DNA from: Pseudomonadota bacterium
GTDB taxonomy: Bacteria > Pseudomonadota > Gammaproteobacteria > Xanthomonadales > Xanthomonadaceae
Assembly: GCA_023395465.1 (NCBI GenBank)
Contig: JAEWZE010000294.1
Coordinates: 1-56,849, forward strand
DNA: 56,849 nucleotides
Reading direction: 5' to 3'
Shown here: positions 8,545 through 19,778 of the stretch, piece by piece
Numbering within the stretch: the first letter of the stretch is position 1
Layout of the letters: each line of letters begins with the position of its first letter
The notes under the pieces: model-generated
Database searches by the model: none
The model's input: the letters and a program-made list of their open reading frames with translations, nothing else
Told to the model about the DNA's origin: nothing
Position numbers and translations under genes: made by a program

Positions 8545-9534
8545 ATGGCCTATCCCGATACCCGCATGCGGCGCATGCGCCGCGACGATTTCTCGCGCCG
8601 TCTGATGCGCGAGACGGTGCTCACCGCCAGCGACCTGATCTATCCGGTCTTCGTGCACGAGGCCGACGGCCGCGCGCCGGTGCCGTCGATGCCGGGCGTG
8701 GAGCGCCTGTCGATCGACGAACTGCTGCGCGTGGCCGAGACCGCCAGCGAGTTGCGCATTCCCGCCCTGGCGCTGTTCCCGGTGACCGCGCCGGAGGCCA
8801 AGTCGCTCGACGCCGCCGCGGCCTGGGACGACGAGGGCCTGTGCCAGCGCGCGGTGCGCGCGCTCAAGGCGCGGTTCCCGCAGCTGGGCGTGATCACCGA
8901 CGTGGCGCTCGATCCCTATACCGCCCATGGCCAGGACGGCCTGGTCGACGCGGACGGCTACGTGATGAACGACGCCACCGTCGATGCGCTGGTGCAGCAG
9001 GCGCTGTCGCATGCGCGCGCCGGCGCCGACGTGGTCGCGCCCAGCGACATGATGGACGGGCGCATCGGCGCGATCCGGCTGGCGCTGGAGGAGGCGGGCT
9101 TCATCCACACCCGGATCCTGGCCTATGCCGCCAAGTACGCCTCGGCCTTCTACGGGCCGTTCCGCGACGCGGTGGGCTCGGCCTCGGCGCTGGGCAAGGC
9201 CGACAAGTCCACCTACCAGATGGACCCGGCCAACAGCGACGAGGCGCTGCGCGAAGTCGCGCTCGACCTGGACGAGGGCGCCGACATGGTGATGGTCAAG
9301 CCGGCCCTGCCCTACCTGGACATCGTGCGCCGGGTGAAGGAGAGCTTCGGCGTGCCGACCTTCGCCTACCAGGTCAGCGGCGAGTACGCGATGCTCAAGG
9401 CCGCCGCCGCCAACGGCTGGCTCGACGAACGCGCCTGCGCGCTCGAGGCCCTGCTGTCGATCCGCCGCGCCGGCGCCGACGGCGTGCTGACCTACCACGC
9501 GGTCGACGCGGCGCGCTGGCTGCGCGAGTCCTGA
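8545..9534 (+). CDS. hemB: Porphobilinogen synthase (delta-aminolevulinate dehydratase)
   Basis: A 329-residue HemB, which condenses two 5-aminolevulinate molecules to porphobilinogen in haem synthesis in the cytoplasm. Both active-site lysines are visible, in YAAKYAS (about residue 197) and MVMVKPALPY (about residue 252, the Schiff-base lysine). The metal site reads DVALDPYTAHGQDG, without the cysteine cluster of zinc enzymes, so this is the magnesium-type enzyme like that of Pseudomonas. I use the ATG at 8545 because it matches the usual N-terminus; an ATG at 8536 would add three residues. It is a single gene with its own upstream space. Confidence 0.96.
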   Translation: MAYPDTRMRRMRRDDFSRRLMRETVLTASDLIYPVFVHEADGRAPVPSMPGVERLSIDELLRVAETASELRIPALALFPVTAPEAKSLDAAAAWDDEGLCQRAVRALKARFPQLGVITDVALDPYTAHGQDGLVDADGYVMNDATVDALVQQALSHARAGADVVAPSDMMDGRIGAIRLALEEAGFIHTRILAYAAKYASAFYGPFRDAVGSASALGKADKSTYQMDPANSDEALREVALDLDEGADMVMVKPALPYLDIVRRVKESFGVPTFAYQVSGEYAMLKAAAANGWLDERACALEALLSIRRAGADGVLTYHAVDAARWLRES

Positions 9535-9679
9535 GTCCGGCCGGCCCCGCGCCGGCCCCTCCGCCACGGTTGCCCGGCCCGCCGCGCCGTGCATTCGCGC
9601 CGGCAGGCGTTCTATGCTGCAGGCGGACCACGCGAAGTCCCGGCCGGCCGGACAGGCGACCGCCACCCGAGGAGGCTGC

Positions 9680-10519
9680 ATGAGCAAGTTCGCCGTGTTC
9701 GGACACCCGGTCGCGCACTCCCTGTCGCCGCAGATCCACCTCGCCTTCGGCCGCCAGCTCGGCATCGCGGTGCAGTACGAGGCGATCGACGCCACGCCGG
9801 AACTGTTCTTCGAGGCGCTGGAATCGTTCGCCGCATCCGGCGGCGTCGGCGCCAACGTCACCCTGCCGCTGAAGGAATCGGCCTTCGCGCTGAGCGCCAC
9901 CACCACCGAGCGCGCCCGCCGGGCCGGCGCGGTCAACACCCTGGCCCGGCTCGACGGGCAGTGGCACGGCGACAACACCGACGGCGCCGGCCTGGTGCGC
10001 GACCTCACCGGCCGCCACCAGCTGGACCTGCGCGGTCGCCGCACGCTGCTGCTCGGCGCCGGCGGCGCGGCGCGCGGCATCGCCCCTTCGCTGCTGGACG
10101 CCGGCATCGCCGGGCTGTACCTGGTCAACCGCACCCCGCAGCGCGCCGACGCGCTGGCCGATGCCCTGGGCGACCCGGCGCGGGTGCATCCGCGCCACAT
10201 CGGCGACCTGCACGAACTGGGCGAGTTCGACCTGGTGATCAACGCCACCTCCGCCGGTCGCGGCGGCACGCTGCCGGACCTGCCCAGGTCGCTGCTGGGC
10301 ATGCGCAGCGTGGCGGTGGACCTGAGCTACGGCGAAGCGTCCATCCCCTTCCTGGCCTGGGCGCGCGCCCATGGCGCCTACCGCGCGATCGACGGGCTCG
10401 GGATGCTGGTCGAACAGGCGGCCGAGAGTTTCGCGCTGTGGCACGGCGTGCGCCCGTACACCGACGAGATCCACGCACAGCTGGACGCCCGGCACGCGGC
10501 GCTGGTCACGGCCGACTGA
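9680..10519 (+). CDS. aroE: Shikimate dehydrogenase
   Basis: A 279-residue AroE, the NADP-dependent enzyme that reduces 3-dehydroshikimate to shikimate. The substrate-site lysine is in NVTLPLKE (K65), the paired aspartate in GDNTDGAG (about D100), and the nucleotide-binding glycine loop is GAGGAARG (from residue 125). The N-terminus has the family pattern FGHPVAHSLSP. The ATG at 9680 has a strong GGAGG upstream, which decides it over an in-frame start at 9614. Its product feeds the chorismate used by XanB2. Confidence 0.96.
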   Translation: MSKFAVFGHPVAHSLSPQIHLAFGRQLGIAVQYEAIDATPELFFEALESFAASGGVGANVTLPLKESAFALSATTTERARRAGAVNTLARLDGQWHGDNTDGAGLVRDLTGRHQLDLRGRRTLLLGAGGAARGIAPSLLDAGIAGLYLVNRTPQRADALADALGDPARVHPRHIGDLHELGEFDLVINATSAGRGGTLPDLPRSLLGMRSVAVDLSYGEASIPFLAWARAHGAYRAIDGLGMLVEQAAESFALWHGVRPYTDEIHAQLDARHAALVTAD

Positions 10520-10649
10520 GGCGGCCCGTCGCGGCCGCGTTCGCGGCGGCGCAGGCCGGCCGGACGATCCTGGGGCTCCGCCCGGACCCGGTCCGCGACA
10601 GCGGACGCCACGATCGCACCGGCGCAACGACGGGGCACCCTGCCGACGG

Positions 10650-11995
10650 CTACAGCAGTCCTTCCCGCTTGATCGCCAGGTAGCGCTCCACCAGCGCGGC
10701 CGGCAACTGGTCGGCAGTCACGTCCAGCACCTGCACGCGGTGGCGGCGCAGGGCGTCGTGGGCGGCGGCGCGCTGGGCCAGGTAGCGGGCGGTGGCGCCG
10801 GCGCGGACCGCGGCCGCGACGTCGGGCACGTCCTGCTCGAGCACCTCGTCGAGCGCGCGTTCGCGCAGCGAGGCCACCACCACCAGGTGCCGCTTCTGCA
10901 GCATCCGCACCGCGGCCAGCACGTCCTCGATGTCCTCGTCGCGCAGGTTGGTCACCAGCATCAGCAGGCCGCGGCGACGCTGGCGCAGCGACAGTTCAGT
11001 GGCGGCGGCGAGGTAGTCGGTGGCCACCGGCTCCGGTTCGAGGTCGTAGCTGGCGCGCAGCAGGGTGTCGATCGCCGCCATGCCGCGCCGCGGCGGCACC
11101 CAGCGACGCTCGCCGCCGATCGCCAGCAGGCCGACCGCATCGCCCTGGCGCAGCGCCAGGTAGGCGACCAGCAGCGAGGCATCCAGGGCATGGTCGAAGT
11201 GCGCCAGCGCACCGTCGCGCGCGAGCATGCGGCGACCGGTGTCGAGCACCACCACCAGCTGCTGGTTCTTCTCGTCCTGGTATTCGCGCGAGATGAGCTT
11301 GCGCGCGCGCGAGGTCGCCTTCCAGTCGATCTGGCGCAGGCTGTCGCCGACGCGGTATTCGCGCATCTGGTGGAAGTCGGTGCCCTCGCCGCGGCGGCGC
11401 TTGATGTGCGCGCCCATCATCCGCGACGCCTGTTCGGCGCTGACCAGGGCGAACTTCGTCAACGGCGCGAAGTTGGGGAATACGCGCACGCGCTGCGTCG
11501 CGCCGGCCAGGCACAGCTGCCGCCACAGCCGCAGCGGCGCGTGCAGGCGCAGGTGCACGCCCTCGAAGCCGAAGCTGCCGCGCGCGTTGGGCCGCAGCCG
11601 ATAGCCGAAGCCCGACACGGTCCCCGGCGACAGCCGCAGCCGCCGCGGCAGGCCGTCGACCTCCCAGCCGCCCGGGTGCAGGTCGTGCACGTCCACGCGC
11701 GCGCCGCGTGCGCCGGCTTCGAGCTCCAGCCGCACCTCGCGCTCCACGCCCAGCGCCAGCGCCTCGGGCACGCCGCGCGCCACGTCCGGCAGCGGCGTGC
11801 GCAGCAGCAGCGCCAGGTCGATCAGGGCGACGACGGCCAGCGCGCCACCGGCCAGCGTCCACGCGAGCGCCGGCAGCCAGCCGATGCTGGTCGCCACGCC
11901 CAGCAGGCCCCAGGCCACGGCGGCCATCACCAGGGCCGGCGCGGGCCGCGGCAGGTGACGGCGGCGCACCGGGCGCGCGTTGGCGGGGGCGCCGT

Positions 11996-11999
<4 letters not shown>
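10650..11999 (-). CDS. DUF58 domain protein
   Basis: A 449-residue protein with two N-terminal membrane helices (about residues 22-62) and a C-terminal DUF58/von Willebrand A-like region; the diagnostic block GDSLRQIDWKATSRA is near residue 220. DUF58 proteins are encoded with MoxR ATPases, as here. The GTG start at 11999 overlaps the MoxR stop (GTGA). It is the last gene of a six-gene operon and is thought to be the partner acted on by the MoxR ATPase; the process (envelope assembly or stress) is not established. Confidence 0.88.
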
Positions 12000-12981
<982 letters not shown>

Positions 12982-12985
<4 letters not shown>

Positions 12986-14100
12986 AGTCGTTTTCTCATC
13001 TCGACGAGTCGGGCCACACGCAGCCGGAAATCGCCGGCATCGCGCGGTCGCGGGGAACGCAGGGCATGTTCGATCGCGGGCGCGGGCAAGCCGGTGCGCG
13101 CGGCGATGGCTTCGGCCTGGGCCACGCCGGTGAGCGCGGCGGCCATCGGGTCGCGGCGCCGCAGCCGCGCCAGGAAGGCGTCGCGCATGGCCGCGTGCAG
13201 CAACGCGGACAGGCCATGCCGGCGCAGGTGCTCGCCGCTGGCCTGCACGTGTTCGAGCAGCGAGCGCCGCTCCTCCGGCGGCGGCGGCATCGCCGGGCCG
13301 ACCCGCTGCAGGCGCATCCACAGCCACGCCGAGAGCGCCAGCAGCAGCGGCAGCCAGGCCATCCAGGCGCGCTCGAGCAGCAGCCGCCACAGCGGCGGCA
13401 TGTCGGCCGCGTAGACCAGGTGCATGCGACCGTGGCCGTAGTTGGGCGCGAGCAGCTGGCGCGCCAGGGCCAGGTGCGGGACTTCGCGCAGGCCGCCGTT
13501 TTCCATGAAGTCGGCCGAGGCGAGCACGTCGACCAGCCCGTCGCCGCGGGCCATCCGCGCGTACACGAAGCCGGCGCTGAAGTCGCCCCAGGACAGCAGC
13601 GGGTCGACGCGCGGGACGAAGCGCGTGCCGGTACAGAACTCCACGTGCCGCTCCTGGCCCGGCACGTGCAGCTCCTCGCAGCCGCCCTCGTCCGTCCGCA
13701 GGTCCAGGCCCAGCCGCTCCAGCAGGTCGACCGCGCGCGGCGCGGACCGCCGCTGGACGCGCGGGGTGGTGACCAGCAGGTGGCCGCCCGCGTCCACCCA
13801 CGCCAGCAGCGCATCGACATCGCGCGCGGCCAGGGTGCGTGGATCGCCGAGCAGCAGCACGGTGTCGCGGGGGCCCGGCTGCGCGGTCGCGAAGTCGAGC
13901 CGCTGCCGCGACTGCGCATCGATGCCGTCGGCGCGCAGCGCCAGCTTCAGCGCGTACAGCGGGTTGTAGGCGGCCTCGCCGGCGGGCGGCAGCGCGCGCG
14001 TCTCCGGCACGCGCTGGTAGTTGTGGTTCCACCAGGCGGCCACCAGCGCCAGGCACAGCAGTCCCAGCGCCACCAGCCCGGCGGTGCGCAGGCGGTTCAC
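12982..14100 (-). CDS. DUF4350 domain membrane protein
   Basis: A 372-residue protein with an N-terminal helix (GLVALGLLCLALVAAWW) followed by a periplasmic DUF4350 region (ThuA/glutamine-amidotransferase-like fold, LLLGDPRTLAARDVDALLAWV). A second membrane helix (WMAWLPLLLALSAWLWM) follows near residue 255, then a cytoplasmic basic tail. The GTG start at 14100 overlaps the stop of the DUF4129 gene and the stop overlaps the MoxR ATG. DUF4350 and DUF4129 proteins regularly accompany MoxR-DUF58 pairs; the role is unknown. Confidence 0.82.
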
Positions 14101-15662
14101 CGCGTCCACCCGAAGCGCAGCGACAGCTCGCCCAGCAGCGATTCGAACTCCTCGTCGCGCGGCAGCCGCTGCGCGTAGGCCGCCAGCTGCCAGACCCGGA
14201 CCATGCGCGCGAAACTGTCGCGGTCGGCCGGGTCGGGCATGCGCCGCGACACGCGCAGGCATTCGGATTCGGTGGCGCCCGGCACCAGCGCGATGCCGAT
14301 GCGCGCGGCCATGGCGTCGACGCTGCCGCGGTACAGCAGCGCCAGCGCGCGTCGCGGGCGACCCTCGCGCCACAGCCGCCGCGCCTGGCCGACCAGATCT
14401 TCGGGCAATGCATCGGGCTCGGGCGCGACGCTCGTGGTCACCTCGCTGTCCGGCGCCCGCCGTGGCGCGACCCCGCGCATCCACGGCAGCCAGTACCGCG
14501 CGGTGAGCGCGAGGGCGAGCAGCAGCAGGCCGAGCAGGATCCACAGGCCGAACTCGCCCACCACCGCCAGCAGCTGCCCGAACGTACGCAACCACCCCGG
14601 CGGCTCGCTTGGCGCGCGCTCCTGCTGCTTGCGCGGCTGCCAGGTCATCTCGGTGCGGCTGCGCGCGAGCAGCGGATCTTCGTAGGCGCGCTTGACCGCC
14701 TGGCGGAACGGCGCGTGGTCGACCACCGCCTCCTCGCCGAACACGCGCGGCAGCGTCGGCCGAGTGCGCGCCTGCAGCTCGGGCGATTTCACCGCCTGGT
14801 GCGTGGCCTGCTCGCGCGGCTCCTGCAGGCGCGGCCCGACCTGGGCTCCGGCCACGGGCGCCAGCAGCGGCAGCGCGGCCACCGCCAGCAGCACGAGCGC
14901 GGCCTGCGCCAGGCGCGCCTGCATGCGGCGCAGCACGATCTCGATGTCCCAGGCCTCGATCCGCACCCGGCGGTTGAGGTACAGGCCGAAGCCGGCGCCG
15001 ACATGGAACGGTTCGACCGCCGAGAACGCCAGCCACAGTGCCACGTTGAAGGCCAGCTGCGCGATGCGCGGCGGATCCTCGGTGACCAGCGTCCACATCG
15101 CGCGCGCCGACTCGGACAGCAGCTGTTCGGGCACGAACATCAGCACCAGGGCCAGCAGCGAGACCAGCAGCACGACCACGAACAGCAGGCAGACGCCGGA
15201 CAGCAGCAGCGCGTGGCCCTGGATGCCGTCGACGATCACCGCGCGACGGCGCGACAGCGCCTCGCCGGCGACGCCCTCGAGCAGTTCCACCGGCATCGCG
15301 ATCGAACGCCACGGACTGGGCCGACGCCAGCCCAGCCGCGCGACGGCGCCGCGCCAGCCGCCACCCCAAAGCGCGGCCAGCGCCTGGCGCGTGTCCGGCG
15401 CATCGCCGAACACCGCGCGCGAGAGCACGAACAGCACGATGCGGTCGAACAGCGGCAGCAGCCACCACATCGCCAGCGCCGCCAGCCACAGCGCATCGAT
15501 CGCCCAGGCCGCGGCATTGAGCAGGGCGAACGCCGGCAGCGTCGCCAGCGCCCATGGCCGCCAGATCGCGCGCGCATGGCGGCGCACCAGCGCATTGCCC
15601 AGCTCCATCGCCTCCCAGGGCGAGCGCGGGCGCAGTTCGACGCGGACCTGGTCAAGGCGCAC
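14097..15662 (-). CDS. DUF4129 domain polytopic membrane protein
   Basis: A 521-residue membrane protein. The N-terminal half has several helices (FALLNAAAWAIDALWLAALA, LLSGVCLLFVVVLLVSLLAL and others). A Pro/Arg-rich soluble segment follows, then a further helix (GLWILLGLLLLALALTARYW) and the C-terminal DUF4129 block (RALALLYRGSVDAMAARIG, near residue 450). The GTG start at 15662 overlaps the upstream SpoIIM-like gene by 11 nt; a start at 15698 is less likely because it lies deeper in that gene. It belongs to the RDD-SpoIIM-MoxR operon. Function unknown. Confidence 0.85.
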   Translation of the reverse strand: MRLDQVRVELRPRSPWEAMELGNALVRRHARAIWRPWALATLPAFALLNAAAWAIDALWLAALAMWWLLPLFDRIVLFVLSRAVFGDAPDTRQALAALWGGGWRGAVARLGWRRPSPWRSIAMPVELLEGVAGEALSRRRAVIVDGIQGHALLLSGVCLLFVVVLLVSLLALVLMFVPEQLLSESARAMWTLVTEDPPRIAQLAFNVALWLAFSAVEPFHVGAGFGLYLNRRVRIEAWDIEIVLRRMQARLAQAALVLLAVAALPLLAPVAGAQVGPRLQEPREQATHQAVKSPELQARTRPTLPRVFGEEAVVDHAPFRQAVKRAYEDPLLARSRTEMTWQPRKQQERAPSEPPGWLRTFGQLLAVVGEFGLWILLGLLLLALALTARYWLPWMRGVAPRRAPDSEVTTSVAPEPDALPEDLVGQARRLWREGRPRRALALLYRGSVDAMAARIGIALVPGATESECLRVSRRMPDPADRDSFARMVRVWQLAAYAQRLPRDEEFESLLGELSLRFGWTR

Positions 15663-16686
15663 GCGCTGGTTCCTTCCTGCTCTCCCGCCGCCCGCCATGG
15701 CGGGACACCGGCATCTCCGGATCGCCCCGCCCGCCGAACGCCAGCCAGCCCAGCAACAGCGCCCACAGCAGCGCGCCGACGCCGAACTTCACCGGCGCCG
15801 GGATCGAGCCGGTCGAAGACCAGAACGCCTCGACGAAGGCGGCGAACACCAGCATCGCCAGGATCCCCAGGCACAGCCGCGCGCCGACGCGCCCGGCCTC
15901 GGCCAGCGCGTCGAGCCGGCGCAGCCGCCCGGGCGCGAGCAGCGCCAGCCCCAGGCGCAAGCCGGCCGCGCCCGCGATCACGATCGCGCTCAGCTCCGGC
16001 GCCGAGTGTCCCGCCACGAAGCGCCAGAACGGATCGCCGTGGCCGATCGCCTGCAGGTGCCCGGCGACCACGCCGAACACGATGCCGTTGAACACCAGCA
16101 CGAAGGCCGTGCCCACCCCGGCCAGCAGGCCCGAGGCGAAGGTGCGGAAGCCGATGCTGACGTTGTTGTAGATGTAGTAGCCGAACATCGCCAGGTCGCT
16201 GCCGCTCTCGCGGCCGATCCGATGGCGCGTGTCGGCCGGGTCGTACATGGCCTCGAACTGCGCCAGCTGCTGCGGCTCGAACACGCTGTGCACCAGCTCG
16301 GGCCACTGCTGGACGGCCAGGAACAGCGCCAGCGTCGGCACGACGAACAGCACCGCCGCCAGCCACAGGCAGCCGCGCTGGGCACGCACCAGGCGCGGGA
16401 AATCGGCTGCCAGGAACCGCCACGCGCGCCGCCACGGCGGCGGCGGGGCGCGGTAGAGCACGTCGTGGCCACGCTGCATCAGCGCCTGCAGCCGCTCGGT
16501 CACCTGCGGGCTGTAGCCGCGCCGGCGCGCCAGGGCCAGCTGCTGGCACAGGCGCCGGTAGCGGGTGGGAATCTCCTCGTCGCGCGGCACGCCCTCCCCG
16601 CGCCGCGCCGCGCCACGCGCATCGAGCCAGCGTTCGAAGCCGCGCCACTCGGCCTCGTGGCGGGCAACGAACGCCTCCTGCCTCAT
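15652..16686 (-). CDS. Stage II sporulation protein M-like membrane protein
   Basis: A 344-residue SpoIIM-family membrane protein found in non-sporulating bacteria. After a 100-residue soluble N-terminus there are five to six helices; the family block NVSIGFRTFASGLLAGVGTA and the later GHSAPELSAIVIAGAAGL are clear. The ATG overlaps the RDD stop (ATGA). In these operons SpoIIM-like and RDD proteins sit upstream of MoxR; they are supposed to form one membrane complex, but no activity is known. Confidence 0.9.
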   Translation of the reverse strand: MRQEAFVARHEAEWRGFERWLDARGAARRGEGVPRDEEIPTRYRRLCQQLALARRRGYSPQVTERLQALMQRGHDVLYRAPPPPWRRAWRFLAADFPRLVRAQRGCLWLAAVLFVVPTLALFLAVQQWPELVHSVFEPQQLAQFEAMYDPADTRHRIGRESGSDLAMFGYYIYNNVSIGFRTFASGLLAGVGTAFVLVFNGIVFGVVAGHLQAIGHGDPFWRFVAGHSAPELSAIVIAGAAGLRLGLALLAPGRLRRLDALAEAGRVGARLCLGILAMLVFAAFVEAFWSSTGSIPAPVKFGVGALLWALLLGWLAFGGRGDPEMPVSRHGGRRESRKEPARAP

Positions 16687-17366
16687 GCGCGCCGCCCCAG
16701 CAGCCACTGGGCGATGGCCGACAGTCGCCACACGCCGGCCTCGCCGGCCATGCCCGTGAGCGGCGCGGCGATGCCGGCGAGCTCTTCCTGCCGCTGCGGG
16801 GTGAGCGTGTGCGCGCGTTCGGCGAACGCGATCAGCGCCGCCTGTTCGCCAGGCAGCAGCGGCACCGCGGGCGCCACGGCAGCCGCCGGCGGCAGCGCGG
16901 CGCCGTGGCCGCGGCCCGGTGCGTGCACCACCATCGTGCGCGCCACGATGTCGCCCAGGCGCCGGCTCCAGGGATCGGCCAGGCTCGACGCCAGGCCGAA
17001 GGCGTAGCCGAACGGCAGCATGTCGACGGTGCGCATCAGGTTGCGCAGGAACGAGGCCATCCAGCCCACCGGCGCGCCATCGGCCGACACCACGCGCAGG
17101 CCCATCGCGCGCTTGCCGGGCGTCTGCCCGTGCCACGTCGCCTCGAACACGACCGGATAGGCCCAGACCACGAGGAACAGCAGCACCAGGTACAGGCCCA
17201 TCCCTGCCCGCCCCAGCAGGGCGAACACGGTCGCAGCCAGCAGCAGCAGGCCGGACCGGATCGACAGGTCGATCAGCCAGGCCAGCGCGCGCGGCACCGG
17301 TCCGGCCGCGGGCAGCCGCAGCGCGACGCCTTCGGGGGTATGGATCTCGCGGACGGTATCGAGCAT
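16683..17366 (-). CDS. RDD family membrane protein
   Basis: A 227-residue protein with an RDD domain: PRALAWLIDLSIRSG (the R-x-x-A-x-x-I-D signature), two further helices, the block TPGKRAMGLRVV and SLADPWSRRLGDIVART. The start at 17366 is placed at MLDTVREIHTPEG, the usual RDD N-terminus; an in-frame start at 17438 adds an Arg-rich leader that looks non-coding. The C-terminal 70 residues are soluble. It is the first gene of the MoxR operon, so the promoter should be in 17367-17487. Confidence 0.88.
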   Translation of the reverse strand: MLDTVREIHTPEGVALRLPAAGPVPRALAWLIDLSIRSGLLLLAATVFALLGRAGMGLYLVLLFLVVWAYPVVFEATWHGQTPGKRAMGLRVVSADGAPVGWMASFLRNLMRTVDMLPFGYAFGLASSLADPWSRRLGDIVARTMVVHAPGRGHGAALPPAAAVAPAVPLLPGEQAALIAFAERAHTLTPQRQEELAGIAAPLTGMAGEAGVWRLSAIAQWLLGRRA

Positions 17367-17487
17367 CAGCGGGCCACGCCCGCGCACGTCGCCGCGTCCG
17401 GCACGCGCGTCCCTGCGTCCAGCTTCCTGCGCCCGCATTGTCCGCGCTGCTCCCCGTGCACGGGGCTACTGTACGCGAGCGCCCCGC

Positions 17488-18036
17488 TCAGCGGGAGGCG
17501 TCGAGCAGGTAGTCGTCCTTGAGCCGGACGTAGTGCTGCGCGCTGTAATACAGCGCCTCGATCTGCGCATCGTCGAGCTTGCGCACCAGCCGCGCCGGGT
17601 TGCCCAGCCACAGTTCGCCTTCGCCGACCACCTTGCCCGGCGGGACCAGCGCGCCGGCGCCGACGAAGCCGTGCTTCTTCACCACCGCGCCGTCCATCAC
17701 CACCGCGCCCATGCCGATCAGGCAGGCGTCCTCGATGCGGCAGGCGTGGATGATCGCGCGGTGGCCGATGGTCACGTCCTCGCCGATCACGGTGGCGAAG
17801 CCGCCGTCCTTCAGGTGCGGGCCGTCGTGGCTCACGTGCACCACCACGCTGTCCTGCAGGTTGCTGCGCGCGCCGATGCGGATGAAGTTGACGTCGCCGC
17901 GGATCACCGTCATCGGCCAGATCGAGACGTCGTCGCCCAGCACCACGTCGCCGATGACCTGGGCGGAGGGATCGATGAACACGCGTTCGCCCAGTTCGGG
18001 CAGGCGGCCGCGGAAGGGGCGCAGGCGGGAAGTCAT
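17488..18036 (-). CDS. Gamma-class carbonic anhydrase-like hexapeptide protein (YrdA/PaaY type)
   Basis: A 182-residue left-handed beta-helix protein. The three zinc-ligand histidines of the gamma carbonic anhydrase family are present with the right spacing (H67 in VVVHVSHDG, H92 and H97 in TIGHRAIIHACRIED). The short YrdA-like group lacks the acidic loop of the archaeal Cam enzyme, and its in vivo activity is often uncertain. Monocistronic, divergent from the aldehyde dehydrogenase gene with 50 nt between the starts. Confidence 0.92.
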   Translation of the reverse strand: MTSRLRPFRGRLPELGERVFIDPSAQVIGDVVLGDDVSIWPMTVIRGDVNFIRIGARSNLQDSVVVHVSHDGPHLKDGGFATVIGEDVTIGHRAIIHACRIEDACLIGMGAVVMDGAVVKKHGFVGAGALVPPGKVVGEGELWLGNPARLVRKLDDAQIEALYYSAQHYVRLKDDYLLDASR

Positions 18037-18086
18037 GGCGCCATTGTAGGGCCTGGCGCGCGAACGGCCCGGTCTACACTGCCCCC

Positions 18087-19505
18087 ATGCCTGCGCCTGC
18101 CGACGCCACGCCCGCCGCCGACCTCGCCCCGACCCTGGCCCGCCTGCGCGGGGCCTGGCAGCGGACCCGGCCGGACCTGGCCCAGCGCCGCGACGACCTG
18201 CGCCGCCTGCGCGAGGCGCTGCGGGCGCGCCTGCCGGAGATGGCCGACGCGATCGCGGCCGATTTCGGCCACCGCTCGCGACACGAGTCGCTGGTGGCCG
18301 ACGGCGCGACCGTGCTGGCCGAGATCGACCACCTGCGCCGCCACCTGCGCGGCTGGATGCGGCCGCGCCGGGTCGGCGTGGGCTGGCGCTTCTGGCCGGC
18401 GCGCGCGCAGCTGCGCAGCGAGCCGGTGGGCGTGGTCGGGGTGATCTCGCCGTGGAACTACCCGGTCAACCTGGCCCTGGTGCCGCTGGCCACCGCGATC
18501 GCAGCCGGCAACCACGTCTTCCTCAAGCCCTCCGAGCACACCCCGCGCAGCGCCGCGTTCCTGCGCTCGCTGCTGGCGCAGGTGTTCCCGGCCGACCGCG
18601 TCGCGGTGGCCACCGGCGAGGCCGAGGTGGGCGCGGCGTTCGCCGCGCTGCCGTTCGACCATCTGGTGTTCACCGGCTCCACCGCGGTCGGGCGCAAGGT
18701 GATGGCCGCCGCCGCGGCCAACCTCACCCCGCTCACCCTGGAGCTGGGTGGCAAGTCGCCGGCGATCGTCTGCGCCGACATCCCGGTCGAACGCGTGGCC
18801 GCGCGTCTGGCGACCGGCAAGTGGTTCAACGCCGGCCAGACCTGCATCGCGCCCGACTACGTGCTGATGGTGGGCGACGCCGCGCGCCGCGACGCCCTGG
18901 CGCAGGCGCTGGCGGCCGAGGTGGCCGCACGCTACGACGGACTGCGCGAGGCCGGCGACTACAGCCGGATCATCAACGACGCCCAGTTCGCGCGCCTGCA
19001 GGGCTACCTGGACGAGGCCCGCGCGCACGGCCACGCGGTGCTGCCGCTGGCCGATGCGCACGATCCCGCGACGCGCCTGTTCGCGCCGACCCTGGTGCTG
19101 GATCCGGACCCGGACAGCGCGCTGATGCGCGAGGAGATCTTCGGCCCGATCCTGCCGGTGCTGCGCGTGGAGTCGCTGGGGCAGGCGATCGATTTCGTCA
19201 ATGCGCGCGAGCGGCCGCTGGCGCTGTATCCCTTCAGCGACGATCGCGCCAGCGTCGAGCGGATCCTGCGCGGCACCCTGGCCGGCGGCGTCACCGTCAA
19301 CGACACGCTGGTGCATTTCGGCGTCAATGCGCTGCCCTTCGGCGGCATCGGCGCCAGCGGCATGGGCGCCTACCACGGCCGTGCCGGCTTCGATGCGATG
19401 AGCAAGCAGCTGCCGATCCTGTGGCAGCCGCGCCGCGCCGGCAGCGACCTGCTCAGGCCGCCGTACGCGAAAGTGGCGCGACTGATCGACTGGCTGGCGC
19501 GCTGA
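18087..19505 (+). CDS. Coniferyl aldehyde dehydrogenase-like NAD(P) aldehyde dehydrogenase
   Basis: A 472-residue aldehyde dehydrogenase. The catalytic glutamate is in LELGGKSP (about residue 218) and the nucleophilic cysteine in GQTCIAPDY (about residue 253); VGVISPWNYPVNLAL is the cofactor-site block. The length and the GQTCIAPDY form match the short class-3-like group that includes coniferyl aldehyde dehydrogenase, which oxidises aromatic or fatty aldehydes to acids. Substrate cannot be set from sequence. It stands alone; 19506-19778 downstream is GC-rich and I see no gene in it. Confidence 0.9.
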   Translation: MPAPADATPAADLAPTLARLRGAWQRTRPDLAQRRDDLRRLREALRARLPEMADAIAADFGHRSRHESLVADGATVLAEIDHLRRHLRGWMRPRRVGVGWRFWPARAQLRSEPVGVVGVISPWNYPVNLALVPLATAIAAGNHVFLKPSEHTPRSAAFLRSLLAQVFPADRVAVATGEAEVGAAFAALPFDHLVFTGSTAVGRKVMAAAAANLTPLTLELGGKSPAIVCADIPVERVAARLATGKWFNAGQTCIAPDYVLMVGDAARRDALAQALAAEVAARYDGLREAGDYSRIINDAQFARLQGYLDEARAHGHAVLPLADAHDPATRLFAPTLVLDPDPDSALMREEIFGPILPVLRVESLGQAIDFVNARERPLALYPFSDDRASVERILRGTLAGGVTVNDTLVHFGVNALPFGGIGASGMGAYHGRAGFDAMSKQLPILWQPRRAGSDLLRPPYAKVARLIDWLAR

Positions 19506-19778
19506 GCCCGGCGCCCGCGCAACGGCCGAAGGCGGCCGGGCCGCGCCGATTCAAGCCGGTGGCAGGCGCGCCGTTAACGACGGCGAGACCCTCTGCCGAC
19601 TGCCCATGCCCGTTGCCCTGCTCTGCCGCCGGCGGGCGCTCCCGGCCCGGCCCGCACACCCGGCGCCACGCGCCGGCCCGCCCGCGCCCGCGTCCACGCG
19701 AACGCGACCGCGCCCGTCCTACCCTTGCCGCCCCGGGGGCGGATCCGCGCGCCCGGCACGACAACCCCAGGACGCACG

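Noticed and set aside
7738..10302. 854-codon minus-strand open frame
   Set aside because: It is antisense to hemB and aroE, both secure by active-site motifs.
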